From Desulfosporosinus meridiei DSM 13257 (lineage in GTDB: Bacteria; Bacillota; Desulfitobacteriia; Desulfitobacteriales; Desulfitobacteriaceae), in NCBI RefSeq assembly GCF_000231385.2, contig NC_018515.1:1880501-1944500 (forward strand): a stretch of DNA of 64,000 nt, in the 5' to 3' direction. The position numbers and the translations under genes are program-made. Each line of letters opens with the position of its first letter. Within the stretch, counting starts at the first letter, position 1. Below are positions 60,825 through 64,000 of this stretch, piece after piece. The notes beneath the pieces were generated by a model. It saw only the letters and a program-made list of their open reading frames with translations. It ran no database searches and was not told the DNA's origin.

Positions 60825-61481
60825 TTAACCTTTCGCTTGGATTTTTAAGACGACGTTCATACCGGGAGATAATGAAAGCCCCTGTTGATCATCAATGGAT
60901 AGTTTGATAGGAATCCGCTGAGTTACCTTGGTGAAGTTGCCGCTGCTGCTGAGAGAAGGCATTAAGGAAAAGCTGGAAACCGTCCCTTCACCGATTTCGA
61001 TTATTTTTCCTGTCAGGGTATGTCCGGGAAAACTATCCACGGTAAATTCTGCTGTTTCTCCGCTTTGCAGGCGGCTGATATAGGTTTCCTCAATGTTAGC
61101 GGAAATGTATAAGTTGCTTTTATCCACCACTAAAGCGATAGGCTGGCCGGGGGAAAGAACTTCCCCTTCTCTGGCCAGGGTTTTGGTTACGGTTCCCGTG
61201 ATAGGAGCTCGGAGGCTGGCGTTATCCAATAAGCCTGTGGCCAGATTGTTCGTATCCTGCTGACCGACAATCTGGTCAGCGACAACCGTATCACCCTGTT
61301 TTATTTGAAGGCTGAGGAGTTTTCCGGATATGCGCGGCATAACCCGGTAAGTATCCCCGTCAATACGGGCGTCTTCAGTAGACACGTAATGGGACCCTTC
61401 ATACCAGTAGTAGTAACCAATACCTCCTCCGGCAACAACCATTAAGGCTAAAATGACATACAGCACTATTTTTCGTTTCAT
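60825..61481 (-). CDS. EmrA/HlyD-like membrane-fusion protein
   Basis: 218 residues from ATG 61481 with AAGGAG upstream. N-terminal membrane helix, then 'EDARIDGDTYRVMPRISGKLLSLQIKQGDTVVA', quoted in part as the lipoyl motif, and a beta-barrel. Short: the coiled-coil hairpin of true EmrA is missing, so it has only the barrel and lipoyl parts. Paired with the second adaptor and the MFS pump. Confidence 0.87.
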   Translation of the reverse strand: MKRKIVLYVILALMVVAGGGIGYYYWYEGSHYVSTEDARIDGDTYRVMPRISGKLLSLQIKQGDTVVADQIVGQQDTNNLATGLLDNASLRAPITGTVTKTLAREGEVLSPGQPIALVVDKSNLYISANIEETYISRLQSGETAEFTVDSFPGHTLTGKIIEIGEGTVSSFSLMPSLSSSGNFTKVTQRIPIKLSIDDQQGLSLSPGMNVVLKIQAKG

Positions 61482-61564
61482 TTTTATAACTCCTTGCTCT
61501 TTCTAACTGGTTAATCGGGTGTTTCCATTTCTATGTAGTGGCTAGTTTGAAACTGGCTGCGTCC

Positions 61565-62032
61565 CTAATGGTCAAAGCCCTGCAGAAGATCCTTGAAGCA
61601 GTGGCGGATCACATCCCCACGGCTAATGATGCCAACTAATACTCCATTTCGCTCAACAGGGAGTTTCTTAATTTTCTTTTTCCCCAGAATAGTAGCGATG
61701 TTTTCAACTTCTTCGTCCCAGGAAACTTTAATGACCTTACTCTGAGCAATCTTAAGTACCTCTAAATCCAGTAGAAGTTTGATTCTTTCCGGGAACTCCT
61801 CATCATCCTTAATTACGGTAAAGTAGTAGAGTGAATCAAAGATTCGATGTTCATGGGTGCCGATATAGCGCATGATATCCCCGTCGCTTATATAACCAAC
61901 AATCTTATTTTTAGTGTTGATTACCGGAACACCGCTGATCCTGTGAGTAATGAATTTAGCAATGACTGCACCGACAGTATCGCTTTCTTTAACGGTATAA
62001 ACATCACTTATCATAATTTCATGAGCCTGCAT
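61565..62032 (-). CDS. Two-CBS-domain protein
   Basis: 155 residues from ATG 62032, GGAGGG upstream. Two CBS motifs: 'MISDVYTVKESDTVGAVIAKF..GVPVINTKNKIVGYISDGDIMRY' and 'VIKVSWDEEVENIATILGKKK..LPVERNGVLVGIISRGDVIRH', each shown by its ends. CBS pairs bind adenosyl ligands and report energy state. First gene of the efflux operon, facing the MarR gene. Confidence 0.88.
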   Translation of the reverse strand: MQAHEIMISDVYTVKESDTVGAVIAKFITHRISGVPVINTKNKIVGYISDGDIMRYIGTHEHRIFDSLYYFTVIKDDEEFPERIKLLLDLEVLKIAQSKVIKVSWDEEVENIATILGKKKIKKLPVERNGVLVGIISRGDVIRHCFKDLLQGFDH

Positions 62033-62094
62033 AATTACCCTCCTAACCTTTGCTTGTACGCTTTTTAATATAGTTGCATGATGAAACTATGTAA

Positions 62095-62107
62095 TTGTAT
62101 TATACAA
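62095..62107. promoter_or_regulatory. MarR-type palindrome in the divergent promoter region
   Basis: TTGTATTATACAA, perfect 13-bp palindrome, with a related TAGTTGCAT..AACTATG nearby (62071-62090). Placed between the efflux operon and the MarR gene, so it can control both. Confidence 0.6.
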
Positions 62108-62228
62108 CTAACTTGTCTGATGATCAATTCCTGATTTTTAAAGAGTTCCTCGTTTTTTAAAATCTTGTCGTTATGATAGAATAAGTCGTGTTATAAATTC
62201 GGCGAGGCAGTAAGGAGGCAATCATGAA

Positions 62229-62666
62229 ATGAATGAAAATTGGCTGGAGACCATTCTATCGGAATTAGCCGTCCTTCATCGCAGTCTTGGATCGGCAGCT
62301 AAATATAAAAAGCCCGGAACCATTGAACGGTCCGCCCATTTGTTGCTTGGACAAATTACTTCTCAGGGTCCAGCCGGTGTGAAAGCTTTGGCGGAGGAGT
62401 TCCAGTTGGATATTTCCACCGTAAGCAGACAAGCGGCAGCCCTGGAGAAAAAAGGATATGTCTATCGTATGCCGGACCCTTTGGATAAAAGGGCGTATTC
62501 ACTTCAGATCACGGAACTGGGCATGAAAGAACTTATGAACTATAAGCAAAAACGATTGGCTGATATGGGGAAACTGCTCAAGGATTGGTCTGCTGAAGAC
62601 TGCGAAGCATTCGGTCAGCTTTTGAAAAAATTCAATCATACCTTGTTGAATTCGACCAGCAAGTAG
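62229..62666 (+). CDS. MarR-family transcriptional regulator of the efflux operon
   Basis: 145 residues from ATG 62229. AAGGAGG (62212-62218) is better spaced for ATG 62224, which begins a two-codon ORF (ATG AAA TGA) overlapping this start, as at 7489. Winged helix: 'VKALAEEFQLDISTVSRQAAALEKKGYVYRM' and wing 'DPLDKRAYSLQITELG'. Divergent from the CBS/adaptor/MFS operon. Confidence 0.88.
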   Translation: MNENWLETILSELAVLHRSLGSAAKYKKPGTIERSAHLLLGQITSQGPAGVKALAEEFQLDISTVSRQAAALEKKGYVYRMPDPLDKRAYSLQITELGMKELMNYKQKRLADMGKLLKDWSAEDCEAFGQLLKKFNHTLLNSTSK

Positions 62667-62700
62667 AAAATCATCAAGGCCCGTACCTTCTATTATGAGG

Positions 62701-62772
62701 AGATTAAAAATCCGGCGGTTTTGAGGGCACTAATCTAGATTAGTGCCCTCAAAACCGCCGGATTTTTAATCT
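62701..62772. repeat. Perfect 72-bp palindrome, copy B
   Basis: Centre TCTAGA at 62734-62739; arms begin AGATTAAAAATCCGGCGG and mirror exactly. The core and the left flank (ATGAGG) match copy A near 48.2 kb. It lies 35 bp after the MarR stop and is followed by about 350 bp without a gene. Confidence 0.9.
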
Positions 62773-63120
62773 GAGTTTGTGATGGATGGGGAGAAGGGCT
62801 TTCCTTATGACGGGGCAGTAGAGCGACAGAGTGTTGGTGAGATTTTTTTAATTACGAGGGGAGGATATTGAGGTAAAATGTGGAAATAAGCTATGACACT
62901 TATATTGGAGTTAGCAACAACCCATGTATAGCTTTATTGCAATCATGAGCTTACTAACTTCTTATACAATACTTTAAAGTTACTTCGCTTTTGTCTTAAT
63001 GCGTGATCCATTCGTAGGAAAATGTGTTACTACCACCGGAGAAAAATCAAAAAAGGCCAAGATTAGATGTTAGTCTGAAAAAAATTGGTTGTTGCAGATA
63101 TGTTAAGAGGGAGGGATTGG

Positions 63121-64000
63121 ATGAGGAAAACTATTGCCTATCTAGGCTATGGATTGGGTCTGATGATGCTTGTGTATTATGGCTTAAATTATCAGGAAGC
63201 ACTGCATATTGAAGCAGGCAGAAACTTTGATCCGTTTCCATTAATGCAGTTTAGTTATGTTTACTCCTTGATGATTGGTATGTATATTGCTTTGCCTGGA
63301 TTTATAAAGAGAATGGCTCTGAAAGGAACGTTATCAGTTAACTGGTTAAAGATCTTGATTCTCGGAATACCTATGCTGTTAATCAGTGCTTCAGGTATAC
63401 TATTTTATTACTCCGTTTCATCGCAGCTTAATTCATTAATTAGATGGGTATATCTCAAGTATAATATGATGGGAACCACTTTAATCGGAGTAGCTTGCGG
63501 ATACATATTATTAAGTTCGATTTTCAAAAAAGAGATCGAACAGAACACTGTCTCGGTTGTTAAGTCTAGCCTTGCCAAAATCGTTGTCCTGTTTATCTTA
63601 GGGTTTTCTTTGCTTTATGTTGCTTTGAACGGATTCCTTCATCCTATGAAGCTTGTGGATGTTCAAGCTGATATCGTAAAAAATGATGACCAAACTGGAT
63701 ATTTAGTCAACGATGGAAAGGATACAGTTTACTTTATACGCACAGAAATTGAATACCGTTTGAAGTTCGAGAATATGCCGGTCAGATCTATCAGGCAACC
63801 TGGTGGGGATCTCAAGATAAAGGTTGAACCTCAAGAAGAATTACGCAGCTTATTCTCAGAGGATATCTTCAAGCAGCCTGAAGGCATCGGATTTACCGGT
63901 GGCGGTAAGGAGACAGAAATAACTCTGACCTATACAATTGGATCCATTGACCCGGAAGGAAATAATGTTGATCTTCCCCCACCTGCTCCGGAGGTTTTAG
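63121..64000 (+). CDS. Membrane protein with extracytoplasmic domain (3' end cut by window edge)
   Basis: ATG 63121 with GAGGGAGG 6-13 nt upstream; open to the edge (293 residues so far). Four hydrophobic segments (residues about 5-20, 40-60, 75-97, 115-137, with another near 155-175) precede a beta-rich soluble part ending in 'LPPPAPEVL'. Family not recognised. Confidence 0.65.
   Translation, partial: MRKTIAYLGYGLGLMMLVYYGLNYQEALHIEAGRNFDPFPLMQFSYVYSLMIGMYIALPGFIKRMALKGTLSVNWLKILILGIPMLLISASGILFYYSVSSQLNSLIRWVYLKYNMMGTTLIGVACGYILLSSIFKKEIEQNTVSVVKSSLAKIVVLFILGFSLLYVALNGFLHPMKLVDVQADIVKNDDQTGYLVNDGKDTVYFIRTEIEYRLKFENMPVRSIRQPGGDLKIKVEPQEELRSLFSEDIFKQPEGIGFTGGGKETEITLTYTIGSIDPEGNNVDLPPPAPEVL

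Noticed and set aside
1-64000. tRNA, rRNA, prophage or replication origin
   Set aside because: No cloverleaf-like sequence, rRNA motif, phage structural gene or DnaA-box cluster was recognised by eye. A tRNAscan or Rfam run could still find one.

Overview
The window looks like the chromosome of an anaerobic, spore-forming, Gram-positive bacterium of the Clostridia, most likely the Desulfosporosinus/Desulfitobacterium group. This is inferred from gene content and codon style, not from a database search. The signs are a CooF-CooS carbon monoxide dehydrogenase operon, rubrerythrin and hemerythrin, a Spo0E-like phosphatase, a type I CoA-transferase with an oxygen-sensitive 2-hydroxyacyl-CoA dehydratase, strong AGGAGG ribosome sites, and one gene that appears to use UGA as selenocysteine. 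I saw no rRNA, tRNA or CRISPR array.

Layout. 1-5.5 kb: a secreted beta-propeller protein cut by the window edge, small proteins, two metallo-beta-lactamase-fold hydrolases and a ferredoxin-nitroreductase. 5.9-11 kb: a cell-envelope D-alanine island with an orphan dltD, a VanZ-like gene, a VanR/VanS-like two-component pair and a VanY-D-like D-Ala-D-Ala carboxypeptidase. Three of its transcripts carry the same operator, hexamers repeated every 11 bp, but there are no vanHAX genes. 11.2-14.9 kb (minus): cooF-cooS-NAD(P)H oxidoreductase. 15.5-17.1 kb: an Ig-like lipoprotein and YwbE.

17.3-28.8 kb is the metabolic core. It has an FlK-type thioesterase, a MarR regulator, an acyl-CoA dehydrogenase, a Pct-type CoA-transferase, a dehydratase activator, dehydratase subunits A and B, then a GlcD/GlcF-type (lactate) dehydrogenase. 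Together these match an acrylate-type pathway (lactate to propionate, or a related 2-hydroxyacid). A palindrome, ACTTGCTAGCAAGT, sits inside the promoter of this cluster and, in variant form, in the probable thioesterase promoter. 28.9-31.6 kb: two nearly identical tandem TPP riboswitches, each with its own terminator, then thiM and thiC.

32-49 kb is a patchwork. It holds IS30 and other remnants, an acyl-CoA dehydrogenase pseudogene, a LexA-boxed Y-family polymerase, an HTH protein, a PAS histidine kinase, a Na+/H+ antiporter, AlkA, rubrerythrin, a LysR-cidAB unit, and an EamA transporter under an FMN riboswitch. 49-54 kb: MarR-MATE, a Vat-like acetyltransferase, flavodoxin, and a thioredoxin-CcdA fusion with an in-frame TGA at the first position of its CxxC motif. 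A deleted copy of its 3' end lies near 48 kb. 54-64 kb: Spo0E-like and other small proteins, a 1.2-kb gene-poor stretch, YfiT-like, YjbQ and HesB-like proteins, a MarR-controlled DHA2 efflux cluster, and a membrane protein running off the right edge. Two large perfect or near-perfect palindromes (44-46 bp and about 70 bp) each occur twice.
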